A stretch of 64,000 nt of DNA from Setophaga petechia (GCA_024362935.1 JANCRA010000007.1:11100503-11164502); one strand, 5' to 3'; positions 28,501 through 43,524 are shown, counted from the stretch's first letter. Notes: generated by a model not told the origin, from the letters alone. Translations and numbers: made by a program.

Positions 28501-31500
28501 TTTTGCTATGGCAGCCATTGACAAAAGCACAGAAACTGCTATACAGTTAGACATTATCAAATCAGGACAGAATGGTTTCATGCCCCTCAATACTGCTGCC
28601 ATCTCCTCTTCAGTGGCAGCCATCAATCCACAGACTATTTTCCATATTTTTCCATGTGAAAGCTCCATTCTAAACATCTCAGCAAAGAAAGGAAAGGACT
28701 GCCTAAAATTTTGGTTGAGTTTTTAAATTAAAATGTGCTCTCCTGATCTACCTCAGTATTTATGACAAAACAAACATAAGATGAAGCATTTTTTCCTAAG
28801 AGGTGAAGTCAAATGGTAAATCTTTCTTGCCCCACTGAAGAAATACGGCAAGGGGAATTTAAGAGTGTCATGAGAGCCACTAGCCCTGTGCCTTCTAGGA
28901 TGACACAGTGTTCAGTGTAATGCCTGCCAGTCAATGGCATGGCATCTCTCCCTTGAGAGCAGGCCCAGGACAGCTCTTTGAACCCCTAATCCCTTCTCAA
29001 ATCAATTTCTAGTCTCCTGTTTGTTCTAATATAAATTGGTGGCAGAAGTGAAGCATCACCCCTGGGGCCTTGCCCCTCCTGGACTGTGTCCCCACCACAG
29101 AAACCTGAGCTAAGGGCTCAAAGCACAGAAAGGTGCTGCTTTCCACGTTGGGATGATGAAGGGTCACAGATGAACCAGGTGAAACGTGGGTGGCTGTTTG
29201 GGAAAATGCATTTTGTGTAAACTGTAGATGTCTGTACTGAAATGAGTCGTTCCCTGCTGTTTTCAAATCAGTAGTTTCAAAGAGTTGCTTGCGTGCAGGA
29301 TAGACAACATCAGCTCCCTCCACCACAGGCAAGGGACACAAGAAAGGTTCAGAGGTTCTTTAAAGAATACTGGTCACTAGATGGGGAAAAATATCCCAGA
29401 GGAATACTTCATTCAAATACCCTGAAAATGTCTAATTTGCCTTGAGAGGAAGTAATACTGGAGTTAATTTGGATTGTATAAAAACTAAAATCCTGACAGT
29501 TTCATCTGTTGCTTCAACTGTCAAGACTGTTACGTTTGAATTTACTTCCAAAAGCCTGCAGGTGATAGTCTGTGCTTCATCACAGTTCACAAGGTAGGCA
29601 GAAACTCAAAGAGAACCGTGTCCTTGCAAGAATATTATTTTATCTGAAGTGTGACTAACAGGAAGGTCATATTCTACCCTTTTTCCTCCCCTCTCTCCCT
29701 TAAACACCTTATTTGCTAGAGCTACAGAGATTTAGAAAGAAAAATCAGGGCATCATATAATGATTCATAGGCAGGCACAGCAGAAGCATTAATCATTCAC
29801 ATCTTTAACTCTAAAAGCATATAAACTTCCAAGGATGATCAGTCAATGCGACACGTTTATATTTTAGCCGGAAATCAGATTTAGAAATGGAACATCCTGA
29901 ACTTCTGACCAGAGAACAGAGTGTATGAAATGCCACAGAGCCAGTTTCAAAGAGCCCAAATGCACGGCTTCTACTCATGTAAAGAGGCAGCCTTTTATAT
30001 AAGCAATCCTATTATTTGCAGTTCAGTTCATGGTTCAAGAAAATATCAGGAAAGATGAGCCAGAGAGGCAGAACAGAGCCAAGCATGCTGGGTCTGCCTG
30101 TCTCTCTTAACCAGAAAAGCAAAGGGGGGATGCTGATGCTTGACAGAAGAGTTGAAAACTTGGAAGAGAACTTGTGTGATTCATTCTTCTGTCTGAATAG
30201 ACCTCAGAGATCTTTCTGATGATTCTCACATATGTTTCTAGTGGGTCTTCTGGAATTAGAAATGTTGAGAGAGAAGGCACTGAATGTAGGCTCTGTTCTG
30301 GGATACATGGCAAAAAGAAAACGTCCCTAGGAAAAAGAAAACTCAGCAGAGACAAACATGAAGTGCAAGTAATGAGCAGAGGGTAAGACAATGTATGATT
30401 TTTTAATATGTGTAGTAGCAATTTATAAACAAGTCTGGGTTTCATTGTCTGCAGGGGATGATGCAGCAATAAACACAGGTGCCAACAATGGGCACTGGAA
30501 ATTCAACATGTCCCTTTTGAAATTCTGTATCTCCCTTTGTATTCTTCACAAGAAAAGGAAATGCCTTCATATTCTCTGTATTCTGTTTTACAAAAAAACA
30601 ATAATAATTTTAATCTGACAGAAGCAAAGTCTTGACCCATAACACAGGTTGAATTTCTGAGTAAATTAGAAACTATCAAAACTATTATATACTTATGGAT
30701 TTCCCAAATATACAAAACTCTGTAATTAGTACTAGGTGAGAGGGAAACAGAATAGATGATAGGAAGACTCTGTCAACAACAAAAAACTTTAGTTTAAAAG
30801 TTTAGATTCTCTTTATACAAATAGGTTTTTGATTAAAAATCACCCACATTTTAAAATGTGCCATTTGCATTATTTAGTTTTAAGACAAAAAATATCTTGA
30901 AAAAGCAAACTATCTTTTTTCCTTCCTTCCCTTTCAGGCTTACTGTATCAGTAAGTCAACATACCATGAGTCATATTTGAACTCTAAGGCTGTTGTATCT
31001 ATTTAGTTGTCACAACAGCAGCAGTATCTTGTGGGGAACAAGGCAATAGGAAAAGAATTTTAGAGATAAGAAAAGATTTATTATACTGTTGATGTGACTT
31101 TTGCACAAAATACTAGAAACTGAACTAGGAACAAAGAGATCAAAACCATTTTTGAAAAGGAGTAGCAGAGAAGTGGCTCAGAAGCCTTAGGAGCGTATCA
31201 CATTGTTGAAAGTTTTTGTTGGTACTCTTGAAGAAAAGATCTCCTGGGAGAATTGATACCCATAAACTGCGGGCAGGGTGAAGCCTGCATGTTTTCTGAG
31301 CACACCCCACTAGCTAGAATTCTTGCTTTTTGCCTGCAGCTTTGTGTAGTGACAAACTACAGCATCCCAGTAAAGCAGCATCTTCCACTCTCCAGAGGTG
31401 GGCCCAGTGCTTGGCATGCAGAGCAGGGGCCCCTCCCACCCACAGATGCTGGACCCACACTGGTGTTATCTATGGAAAGTCAGCTTGCTCCTGTTACTGA

Positions 31501-34500
31501 GGAGAAACTTGTACAGGATAACAAAAAGCCACTAGTACAAGATAAGAACTGTTAGTGGGAAGTCATTTGTTGAGGCTGAGAGCTGCCTTGGCAGCCCTGT
31601 CCTGCCAACGTGGCTGCTGGGGAGAGGTGGTTCTGCTTTACACTCTAGATAACACTACAATCCATCACTTTTCCTTCTGACCTGCACTTCATTTATCCCT
31701 GCATGGTAAGCTGTCATCTGTGCTCCTGTTTCATTTATAAGGAATAAAAATATGGTAAGATGGTAAATATACCATCTTCTAGGATGTCACTCCATACTTA
31801 TTAATAATACATGACATGTTAGAATTATTTAAAGGGAAATCAGAAATTTAGCATAACCTTTATCATAAAACTTGGTAGAAAAAAGGTCAGAATGATTGGT
31901 GCCTGTAATGGTCAGGAATCTCTAAGTAGCAAAGGAATTTAGGACAAATTCTGCCATTTGAAGGGTTGGAAAATAGCTGAAGCAAAAAGTCTAGCTCTGA
32001 AAGCATGCTATTAACAACATAGTCTCTTGTTAAAAATAGGTTTAGAGAAACAACTGTGGGTTAAGCTAAGGATATGTGGAAGAGGAGTTAGTTACATACC
32101 CTCTTTAGCTTAGAACCACAGACCAAACTGTAGGTCATTATTACTTTGCAGTACAGGGCATTTTAAACATCTCTGACAATTCTAGGAATTCAAGTTTATA
32201 AGATTTAGCCAATGACCTGCACAAGAGCCATTGGTAGTCATTAATTCCAATTAAAATTAACCCTACTCAAACATTTGTGCAGCAAGATAGGACAGCCAGA
32301 AAGAATTCCATTTATCAAACAACTAAATCAAAACAAAGTGACATAAAAATTACTTCACCATTAGCATTTCATATGCCTGAGAGGTGCACATTCAAATATA
32401 ACTTTCTGCATTTATATGGAAATCAAGATAGCCTCCAACTGAATGGGTTATTGCATTCTGCTTTAATATACTGACCCTTGGCTTTCTGCTTTTATGAGAT
32501 TTGTCCCAGATAAGCCTGTGGTGATGGGAATCTGCTCTCAAGGCAGAAAACTCCTAAATACCTCCAGCGCTCGGGTCACACTGGTTAAAAAAGCTGCAGA
32601 AACTTGCAAAGAGCAGAAGAGAAGGTGGCGGAGGTACCTGTGTGTGAGAGGAGGGGTAGGAAGGTACTCTGGGAATGCCCTGGGTGCCAAGGAGCCCTGC
32701 CAGGGGAGCCAGCAGCACAGGGCATTCCAGAATTCCCCCCTTGGCAAGCAGCCACAGGGCTGAGCTCATCAACAGCCTCCTCTGCACAGCCACCTTTCTC
32801 CTGGGACTCAGAGCAAGAGTCCTTGTTGTGCCTGCCAACAGAAATCTCCCTCTGATTGCTAAAAGCTCAGATGAGCTACTTCAAAAGAAAATAAGCATTT
32901 GTTGTTCCCTCTCTAGCAAAAACATATCCTGGAAGCTCAGGTTTATTACAGACTGCTGTATTTGTGCTCCAGCTCCCAGTAACACCCATGGTGAAAGGGC
33001 ATTACCATAGAGAACAGCAGGGGAAAGCAGACAGAAACCTGAGATGCACATCAGGAGCACTGCAATCAACAGCTTCCTGCTGTCAGCAGGGATCTCTGGA
33101 GTGATTTTCCTGAATTCCTGCTTGGAATTCATCAGGGTGTGATGCCTAGAGAGAAGAGCTGCAGGGAGGGCTGAGTACCTGCTGGCAAGCACAGCAGAGG
33201 TGAGGAGGATGGGGAGCCCAGCCCTGCCCCAGCTCAGCTGGCATGGGCAGAGGCAGCATGGGCCAAGAGGAGAGCAAAGGAGCTGCTGAACCCAAACTGC
33301 CTGAAAAAATTGCTCCTTAAACTTCACTCTGGAGCATCACAGGTAGTATCTTTAGTGAGTCTTAATGAGACTTATCAGTCTCATTATCTTTTTAATTCCT
33401 CATTATTAAACTTCTTACTGTGATCCTGATCATGGGATTTGTTAACCCACACCTTTTCCCACCCAGCCATGAAACAGAACCCAGGCCCATCTCGTGGGGA
33501 TGCCCTCTCTCAGGCATAACTGCATGCACACAGGGAACAATTCCTATGCTCAAATGCACTTAGAGAGGAGGCTCCAATGCAGGGAAAATGCTGAACTTTT
33601 TCAGCATGTGGGAAGATGCTTAACTTTTCACATGCAGAAGTCCTATCAACTGTAGACTTAAACAGTTTTTGAATATCATAGCTGAATAAAGATAATGGAG
33701 CCCTCATTGCACAGTTACAAATAAAGGATCTTCAACACAAACTTCAGAATTTTTTCCTAAATCAGTTTACAAAGGAAACAATGCTGTGTGTGGCCCACAG
33801 GCAAGGATTTCCTCAGCTTTAGCAATAAGTTACTGAATATCTCCCTGTATTTACATTGGCTGTTCCCTCTCCCCCAGCCCTGTGTGAAAGCCTTTAGAAG
33901 ATACCTGCCTAAGTCAGAGGAGAGTGCCAGCAGCACTCTGCTGGTGCACTGAAATTTGCTTTTATTTCTGACTGTTCAAATTGCATCTGCAGGAAGCAGC
34001 TGGACAAAAATAACTCGAGGTGTATGAGGCATTTGGAAATGAACTGACATGTTGATTAGCAAATCCCGCAGCCTGTGCCAACTGGGGTTTAATTTTTTTT
34101 TTTAATAACATCTACAGTATTAATGAACTAAGTAGAAATTTCTCCCATTGTTAACCTTCTCCTTGCAGCTACACAAAGCATGAAGGCAGCTGCAGTTTGT
34201 GGGGTGTCCATACACAGCAGGACAGCTACAGCAGCTCCTGAAATGCTCTCACATCCCAGAAGAGCTCCAGACTTTCAGCAGCAGTAACATCACCTCAGGC
34301 TGTACCCACTTTTAACTCTACCCAGTGCTGCACCAGGGGGCTGAGAGGGCAGAAGATGTCCCTGTAAAAGCCATCCCAGTCTGCCAACGCCTGGTGTGGA
34401 GCTGTCCTGCTCCCATCCCTGACTGAGGAACCCGAAGGAGTGGGGTGCAGCCTGCCAAGCTATGGCTATGAAATCATAAAGATGCTTCCCAGAGCATGCT

Positions 34501-37500
34501 ACCCATTATTCAATCCACTGTTTTTTCTTCCTAATGTAGGAGTTTCACATGTGAGGGAAGTTATTTTTAGTGCCACGTGCGGTGCCAAAGTGTTTAATGA
34601 TTGCCTGGGTTCACCCACCCCACAGCTCTGGTTCAAGCCAGTGAAATTTAGGGGGCTTTTTTTTGTGTCCCTCCTATCCTGTTCCCTCAGCCCTTAAAAG
34701 GCTGAGTACTAAAGGGAAATATACCTATAAGAGTTTTTATTATCTTTTTTTTGCCTGAACAATGTAATATCATTAAACCAGTAAATTATTGCAGAAGCAC
34801 ATACCTGATTAAAAAGCTGTTATGGGGCAGTAAATGAAATAGCCTTTGGATCTTCTTTACAAGTTACCTGCAGGAGAATCAGCAGGGAATTAGCAATGCC
34901 TGATACTTGGCCTTTGCTTGGCTTTCCAGGGCAGGTTTTGAGTGCCTGGCAGTAGAGGGGTGAGTGCCTCCTTATCTAGGCTGCATTGGAGCCATATCAA
35001 TTTTTAATTAGTTGATGTAAAAGCCTGGTTTCCTGTGAGGTTGTTATCTTGGCTTGAAAGTGAATCAACACAAACTGCATTTTAATATAGCCCACTATAC
35101 AAGACCTGACAGTTTGCACAGCTGTAATTAGAGGCTTCTAGTGCTTCTCACCCTCTAGAAAGAGCAGCTCCTTTCAGGAGGCATACAGCCTCCTGCACAT
35201 AGCTCACATGGGCTCCAGAGTACTGTTCTTTCAAAGCCTGAAAAATAATCAGGAAAGGGGGTTCTAAGCACGTGCCTCCACTACCTAGGAAATATATTAA
35301 AGGACCTGAAGTCCAGCTATTAAAAGTCCTCATCATATTTATGGTGTTGCTGGCCTGTGAGGAGACAGAAAACTGCACACTATGAATTTTTCTTAGAATA
35401 ATCTTTTGAAATTTTGGACTGTGAAGAATGCTGCTCCACAGGCACCTGGCTGCTATTTAATACAGGCACAGCCTCCACTGCAGGCTTCTAAACTGAACCT
35501 ACACTTGGAAAACAATCTCAGGAGAGGGAGTCCTCATCTGTGATCAAAATTGTGAATGTCTGTACTGTGGGCAGCACAAACTGACAAATGCACACTTGTA
35601 TATACAAAAAACACATTAGCCAATATTTCTGCATGAGAGGGAGTCAGAGGCCTCAAATTTATAGCCAGGCATTAAATATAGAGAAGAGATTTCTTTCTCA
35701 CCTGAAGCTATCTTTGACTGATTTACACCCTGAAGTATGAGCAATAGATTCTGCCTCATACTCTGTCATGTATCCTCCTCACTTATATCACTACAAAACA
35801 CATGGTGGAGGTTTTGCCTGGTGGAGGGAGAAGCCATCCCACTGCAGCTCTGAGCCTCAGCAAATCACACTTGAATTTTAAAGGAGAAAAGGATTTGATG
35901 CCTGTGCAAGATGATGCTTGTGGACATTTAGAGACTTCTCCCTGCCTCCAAAGACAAAGAACATACCTCATAAACCACTGAAAACAGCACCAGGTTTATA
36001 GCTGCTCTGTTCAAAATTAATTCAGTATTAAGTCATGGCTGGAGAAACCCTCTGCTCACTGCCCTGGTTCTGGAGGGAGCATCCTGCTCTGGGGGGTTCA
36101 TCCTCCTCCTGTGCAGATTCCCAGCCCTGACCAGACCCCCCTGGGTTCCACAGGCACCCTGATAGCACTGGGGAGCACAGGAGCTGGGAAAGGGGACAGC
36201 AGCACCATGGCTTGCTATTTCCACTGGGAAAACACTACATAATGGGAATAGCTCAGAGCTCCTGCTTCCAGCCTGGCAGCAAACATGACACAGCTCCCCT
36301 GGAATCATCTGAGCAACATTTCCCTGGCACAGCAGTGATGATGAAGACATTCTGACTGCAGCTCTATGGCACCATGCATTCCTGTTAATGCCTGCTTTCC
36401 TGCAAACACAACCCACCTTCTCTGCTCCCTCCCTGCCAACATACCTGAAGAATTGGCTCACGACTAGAAAGGTGACCCACTGAGAGAACAGCTGAAAGCA
36501 ATTCAGGGTTCTTTGTAATTTGAATTCAGTGGGTCATTCCTCTTACAGTCAGATGATGACATTTAATTTTCAAGAGATTATGCAGTGCGTGTTTGAATTG
36601 TGGGCACAGAGTAGTCAAAAAACGGGAAAGAAATCAATTTCATCTCTATTTTTCCTCTTTTAAATGTGTTTAAAATAACACTCAGTTCATCAGCTCGGAG
36701 TTGTTGTGGTAAATTAAACAAAGAATAGATTTGTGTATAGAGTGACTACCAAAATGTGATCTGTGACACCAAATGAACAGAAAGGATACCTTCAACATGG
36801 AATACACATCATGAAAATAGTAAAAGTAGCAAATAATAGGCATTTCTTGCTAGCACTCTGGTCTTACCCAGAATATAAAATGAAATTAGTCTTCAGACAC
36901 TTGGAAGAAATGCATTTGCTTTTCCAAATGCATTCAAAATATTTTTGACATGCTTTTAAACCTGAATGTCTGTTAATACAAATGTGATGTTTCTTTCAGT
37001 TTAAAAATATCAAGACACTCTCCTTGTACTTAGGCAACACTGTCTTAAGTGAGAGCTGTTGAAAATATGATAAACAAGAGTATCAAGGAGAATTACCTAG
37101 TAAATAAAGTTTATTATTTATGTTTCAGAGGTTTTCAGTGTGACAGACTGCTTTATTTCTGTGCTTTGTTTCACTTTTCTGCTTTTCTTTTCAAGTGATG
37201 AAGAGAAAAAAAAAATAAATATAATGTAGCTGCTAAAGACTTTTTTAAAAAAGAAAACTGCTGGAGCATTCTGATCTTTAAACAGACAGCATATACCACA
37301 GTAGGAAAATTCATAAATAAAAGAAACATGAGATGACATGTAAAGAAATTTGACAAATATCTTCCATCTCAAAGTGCTCTAAAACCTGATTTCTGCAAAC
37401 ATAGCTTTGATACCTCTGCAGTTGTAGTCTTCTCTGATAATTGTATTTGACAGAAATTCCTTTAGAAGTCAAAATGAACCTATTACTAAGCACATTTTCC

Positions 37501-38186
37501 TACAAGGAAAAACAAAAAAGCAGCTTTTACTAAACTATTCTCTTTTTCTGCATATTTTCACTGAAGTGCCTCTCTCTCTACATTTGCACAAGTATTCATA
37601 GCCTGTTCTTTGTTGTGCCATTTGGTCCCTGCCTGCTGCAGGAGGGAGGATTCTGCATTTTCCCTGCTGGAGTCACTCCAGATCTCAGTGCTCAGAGAAC
37701 AAGCACCACACACACACCCACCTCCAGTCTGAAATGCTACCTTTAGCATTATCCACACCAGCTGCAGCTCACATCCCAGGGGAATCCTCACAGATAACTC
37801 TCAGTGCAAGTGGCACCCTGAGCTTTTCCTTGTTTAGGCTCCATCTTCTCTGCCTTAAAACCTGAGGGTTGTGCATTCCTTATCGTCTGGAAGAGGCTGC
37901 AGACACCCATCATTAAAGATTCATTCTAGAAAAGCTTCAAAGGGAAGGAAAACTTCCCTGGCTTTTCTTTTCCCTAGCTGTACCAGTTCTCCTGATGGAA
38001 TTTGAGAGAGGTTAGTTCATTCTGCTTCTGGATGCTCTGCCTACCATTTCTTTGATTCTCTGCAGCAAATTTGCAGTCGTAAAATGTTTGAAATCGGCCT
38101 CCAGCCAGAATCTGCCAAGATTTCCCCAGGTGATTTTTCCTCCCCATTTAGTTGATATATACCAGACAACACTGCAAATGCACAGA
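25506..38186. other. Intergenic DNA, no gene supported
   Basis: The largest frames are 33327-32881 (148 codons, minus) and 36461-36033 (142 codons, minus), both in GC-richer patches and without domains or splice signals. A short (CA)6 lies at 27293-27304. No RNA gene was recognised. Confidence 0.55.
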
Positions 38187-38294
38187 AACACACACACCAA
38201 AAAACCCAAACAAACCCCAAACAAAAATCCAAAGCAAAAATCCAAACCAAAGCAACAACAACAACAAAAAAACCCCAACCAACCAACCCCACCC
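38187..38294. repeat. A/C-rich low-complexity tract
   Basis: The plus strand is almost purely A and C: AAACC/CAAAC/CAACAA-type units, including a (CAA)n run near 38253-38268 and CCAACCAACC at 38277-38286. The long open frames on both strands here come from the skewed composition and are not genes. Confidence 0.8.
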
Positions 38295-41200
38295 TGCATT
38301 TTTTGATACCATAGTGTTTAAATGACAACACTGAGCTTCAAAATGTGACATCAAATGGGTTTTTTCCCTTTTAAAATTAATGTTTTCCCTTATTTGTATA
38401 TAAAGCACAAAATATAAACATAGTACATGCTTTCCCCGGGTCTTTCTTAAAAGTAGTGCTACCAAATCAGAGTTAAATTTTTGTTAGCAACCATTGAAAG
38501 TACATGCATGAACAGCAATTTTAGCATGAATTGTAAGTATGAATTGCAAATCACCCATAAACAGGAAAATTTGAAAGTGAAATAGAATGCAGTAAGATTT
38601 AATTAAGAGCAAATTAAAGCATTGCCACCACTTTTAATGCAACTCTCTGCTACCACTTTCTGTAAAAAAACAACTCCACTGCCAAACTGCTGAAATAATC
38701 CAAATATTGAGGAGACAGAGGCAAATTTTACAGGGTTTTAACTTTTCTGTGCATGTTCTTTACTTTTTTCTCCTGTTTCTTGCCTCTATTTCCGGATTTT
38801 GCTTTCCCTGCTCTCTAAGATTCTCTCATGCAATTTTTCCCAGCAGGCACTAAGCGCAGTCCTGGGGCTTCAGAGCTTCCCAGGAGGAGTGGTGGGGGCA
38901 GGAGGAGCTTCTGCTGTGAAAGCTGAAGCTGCAGATCTCCAGGAGTTTCAGCAATCTCAGCAGTGTTTCTCTGCAGCCTGACATGTAACTGTACACATTC
39001 CTGAGCTGCAGTATTTCACTTACAGTCCTGTGAAAAAAATCACAAATCTAAGTTTTCTGGAAAGCTATCACTTCTTGGCCAAAGTAACATTTTCATTGGG
39101 CTTTGGCCAGTCAAAACGTTTAGAGGAAATCACTGAGTGTGTATACAACCTCACTGAGGACTAACGAGATGCCGAAAGCACAAGTGACTGAAACTCCATC
39201 CCTGGGGCTTCAACATGCACATGCTTTGATAAATTCAGTCAAGTCTTTGAGGCTCTATTTCCTGAGTGCAGGGACTGTATTTTCCGTGTGGTGAGTGGTA
39301 GAAGTCTGATTAAAAAATTCATTAGCAGCACAGCAAATTTTCTATTAACTACTGAAAGAAAAACTTTGAACAAAAACCAATTCAGACAAGCGACATAAAG
39401 TCCATCCTGGTTTTCAGAAGCATTCAGGCTTTGATTTGATTTACTAATTGGAAAGCTAAGATTATTCTTCAGCAGTGTGACTCAGTGATTTCCTACTGAA
39501 TGAAGCAGAAGAGGCAATCATTCCTATCCATTCTAGGTATGGTCCTGACAGGAAGAGTAGGTCCTCTCCAGACTGTCACCTCCATAGGGAAGGATATATA
39601 GCATCCATATGGTAATATCCCCACTGTGCAACATCACTGGTGAGCCAGGAGAAAGCTAAGAAAACACAAACGTTGAGTCTTTTTTATTGTTATTTTCAGT
39701 TTTCCCTAAAGCTACTGTAGTGAAAAGAACCTTAATATCACTAAATCTTTTTTAAAGTGTGCTACATGTTATATATCCTAAAACACAAATATTTCTTTCC
39801 TGGACTTTCATTTTGCCATACTGTTAATTATGAAAATCTATGGAAAAGGCTGCTCAGGATTTTGTTCAGTCAATAATCGTATTGAAAACTCTTCAAATGT
39901 CTAATAAATCCATCACCTTGAACTGCTGAAGAGCAGTAGCCACGTTAAAAATTAATTAAAAAGACCTTTTTTTACTAACTGAAACTCCCACAGAAGACAT
40001 TCAAAATATGAATTCCAAGAACATTAATTTGGGATAATTCTTGCAGAGTATCCATGGAAATAGGCTTTTAAAATACACATGTAATGTCGTTGTGGTTTAG
40101 TGCATCTGTTCTTTGTAGTCCAAAAACCCCAATATGCTTTAAGTCATCCCGTCCAAAGCCCAGGTGCTGTGCTGCTCACAGCACTGCCTGGAGTTTGTGT
40201 GCAGTTTCAGCAGATGACACAAACTGCAAAGCCTGGGGCACACTGGGCACCATGACTGTCTGCCTGGGCAGGGGAGGCACCAGCAGTGCTGGCCCAAAAC
40301 AGATCCCCCACACCTGCCAGCAGGCAAGGGAGCTGCTTCATTTCCTTTGCTCTGTAAATAAAATAGAGCTACATGCTTTATGAGCACACGCTGGGGGGAT
40401 CTTCCTCAAGGCAAGCAGCCTCCATTTGATCTGACAGATTTCTGCTTGAGTCTCTGCCTGTCAGGAGCCTCCAAACTTATGTTTGGGCACACTGGCTTCT
40501 GTATCCCTGCCTTTGCAAATGCTTCCCTTGGGCTTTGTGGAATTTGCCTTAGAAGACATTGCTCCAGCCAGTTTCTCTTCAAACAGTTACATATCACCTT
40601 TAAGAGCTCACATGTGAGCTGGAATCACTGAAAAACTCCAGCAGAGTGCCCTGAGAAAGAAGTGAGGTTGGGCAGAAGGAAGAGATCTGGGCTAACCAAT
40701 AAGCCACTTTTCTTAAAGTATACCAGAAGATAGAGACTACTTGTGGGAACACAGAAGGAAATCAAGGTATTTCTGCTCTCAAATTCATTTATTCAATTCA
40801 GTTGGGTTAAGTTTTACAAGTGTGTTCAGGTACTAACATAAAGCATGGGTTTGTCAAATTGTAACTTGTAGCAGTCCAATTTCCACCTTGAACAGGAGAA
40901 GAGGACTTGCAGGTAGGAAAGCGCCATCAGAGTATATACTTTGATTATATTAAAGATTTTTGATACTCTGTCTGATAAAACACCGAAAACATGGACTAAA
41001 TGAAACCACTGCAAAATGAAGGCTGAATGGTAAGACAGTACTTGGCAGGTATCAAGTTTTAATTTTTGTAACTGAGGGAGACACTGGCTGAAGTCTTCCT
41101 TGCTGGAAGGGAGTGGTGAGGAGGGCAAGGTGGCTCGAGAAAAGAGCACATGAATATAAAGATTTGTAACAGCCCTCAAATACTCACAGACATCCAGACA

Positions 41201-43088
41201 AAGTGGAAAATGGAAAACTTCTCTGCATGTCAAAGGAGAATAAACCAAATTAAGTCTTGCAGCAAAAGCATTAAAGGGTTAGATTATGAAGTGACTGGGA
41301 GAGGTTGTCCAGGGAAATTGTGCAAGCTTTGAAGAGTTTGACAAGAACCCATCCAAAGCCCTGGTTTCACTTTGGCTTCCTATTGTCCCTTTTCAGCCCT
41401 ATTTCCTGAAGCTGCAGCATAGACTTCTTTCCTTAACCTTAGAAAGGTGACTTATTTAACTGGTGTTTATACTTCCTGAATGTAAGGACTTAATATGAGT
41501 GATGCTAAAAGTGACCAAAACCAGATCATCTCAGCATCTTGGCAGTCTAAACTAAACAACTTTAATTTGGCAGAATGATATTTATATGTCTTTGGGACTC
41601 CTATTTCACATGAACACACAATTGATTTTTATTACAGTCAACAGTAGAGCTGCTTTCAAAGGTTTCAGTGATTTTAGCATTTACAAAAACACCCCTGTTT
41701 AAAATGCAGGATATCTTTCCACAGCAACCTGTAGAAGTAAATACTCTAATTCTTTAAGCAGGTTGACAAGAGAGCACATGCATGAACTTTCTGAAATTCT
41801 GTCGTGTTTGTGGGAGGTTAATAAATGGCTACTCTATTAACAGGCTGAGATACATAATTTGTGTCCGATACAACAATTGTTTATGATGCTCACTTCAGCT
41901 ATTTGCACTGGTGCTTAAACTCACTGGGCTGCTGTTGTGTAGAACATGCTAGGGAATAGCATGTCCCTCTCCATCTGCTGGTTTTGACCACAAAATTAGA
42001 TCACCTGAAACAATAGTAATAAAGAAATCTAGAATTCCTTCTATGTTATGACAATATGAATAAAGCAGAGAAGTTCAACAATAACAAGTGAGTTCTTTCT
42101 TTAGGTACAGATACAGCAACATAATCACACTCTCCCTTTGCTCAAACATCCGTTTGCTGTACCTCAGAAACCTGGCTGAGCTGCCCTGTATTTGTCCTTC
42201 TCAATCTTGCCCACAGCCACTAATTTGGTGCCTGCACTGCCACAGAAATAATTGAATCAGGATTAGGAGCTACCTTGCTCTATGGGAAGCTCCCTCCACA
42301 TCCCTCTTTTGGCAGACACTGGCTGCCATGCACAAGGGCCAGGGTGAGCCCAGCTTCTGGCTGAACAGAGGCCAGCGTGGCTGGTGGCAGAGCTGGGAGC
42401 TGCTGGCAGGGCACACACACAAGATTTACTGCTGACAAAGCACCAGGACCCATCAGATGCGCTTCAGTGCTGCTTTTGCTGCTCCTGCAGTCTGCTGCCA
42501 CAGTTATTTGGTACATTTGGAAGGTTTGATTGTCCTCCTGCATGGGAACAGAAGCCTGGACTGCTCATGTCAGGCCACGGAGGCAGCCTGGGCCCCAGCA
42601 CAGCCGCTGGGGCCTGCCAGGCCTGGCTGCCATCCCCACACAGCTCCACAAACTCACAGGTGCTGCTGCCTCAGCAATTGCCAAGCACACAGGCACTCCA
42701 AATCACTCCCCCAAAACAATGGGGCCACCACAAAAAGCCTGTTAATGGTACCAATTGCCCCTTCTAAGCCACATAGGTAGCAACACCCCAGTGGAAGGAG
42801 GGGTGTCTCTTAAAGCCCACCTGCAGGGTCTGAAACAAAGGTAAGTGAGAGCTACAGGCTATCAGTAACAAGGAGTAATAGATATGAAGTTCCGGGATGT
42901 GTTTTGAAACAGCAGCCACAGCAGGAACACTCCTTTGATATTAAAGCATATCAGCCCAAAGAATAAAATGGAGACTTGATTCAGTCTCTCCTACACATGT
43001 AAGGAACACCAAGCTGATTCAAAGGGGGCTCTGCAACAGCTGCCGCTGTGACAGCAGAGCCTGTTATCTTATTGCAGGGGTTCCACAC
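38295..43088. other. Intergenic DNA, no gene supported
   Basis: The 40.1-40.6 and 42.3-42.8 kb patches are GC-richer and carry several overlapping frames on both strands, none protein-like. The last few hundred bases before 43089 may be part of the adjacent LTR. Confidence 0.55.
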
Positions 43089-43366
43089 TGTGGTCTCCTT
43101 ATCACAAAAGTGTCATATCTTGGTGTTTCTCGTGGGCAGCTCCTCAGAGCACTGACTCTTTCTTCTTCACAAAGCAGCCACTGACTCCAGCTCCCCTCTC
43201 ACCCAGCCACCCCACTCTTTTATAGCATCTTCTTCTCATTGGTTACACCTGTGGCCTGTTAAAGTCAGGCCTGCTTCTAATCCTTGATAATTGGCTCAGC
43301 TGCAACTCTTTAGGGGTAAGATTACTTTCTGCACTACCTTATTTTTCTTATATTCTATGCCCCACA
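43089..43366 (-). mobile_element. Probable solo LTR of an avian endogenous retrovirus
   Basis: Read on the minus strand the segment starts TGTGGGG and ends CCACA, giving inverted TGTGG/CCACA termini. It contains GCTGAGCCAATTATC, then ACAGGCCACAGGTGTAACCAATGAG and TGCTATAAAAGAG. That is a CCAAT box followed by a TATA box with LTR-like spacing. The layout resembles songbird ERV LTRs that I remember. No gag, pol or env frame is adjacent, which fits a solo LTR. I could not find a matching target-site duplication, so the left boundary in particular is uncertain and may extend toward 42.95 kb. Confidence 0.5.
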
Positions 43367-43524
43367 AGGGCCAGCACAGGAGCCAGGGTCACAGGGACAT
43401 GCTCAGCCCCAGAGGGTGTTGGCAGCATTGTGCCACCCTGCCCTCACCAGCCCTGCTCACCCAGGAGGGCAGGGGCACAGCACAGTGCTCTGTGCACCAA
43501 AGAGCTGCTGCGGGAAGCCTGATG

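Noticed and set aside
32881..33327. 148-codon minus-strand frame with hydrophobic segments
   Set aside because: There is no recognisable family, no splice signals, and it lies in a GC-rich patch where long frames arise by chance.
38012..38465. Overlapping minus-strand frames with Cys/Phe/Gly-rich apparent membrane stretches
   Set aside because: They are translations of the A/C-rich low-complexity tract at 38187-38294.
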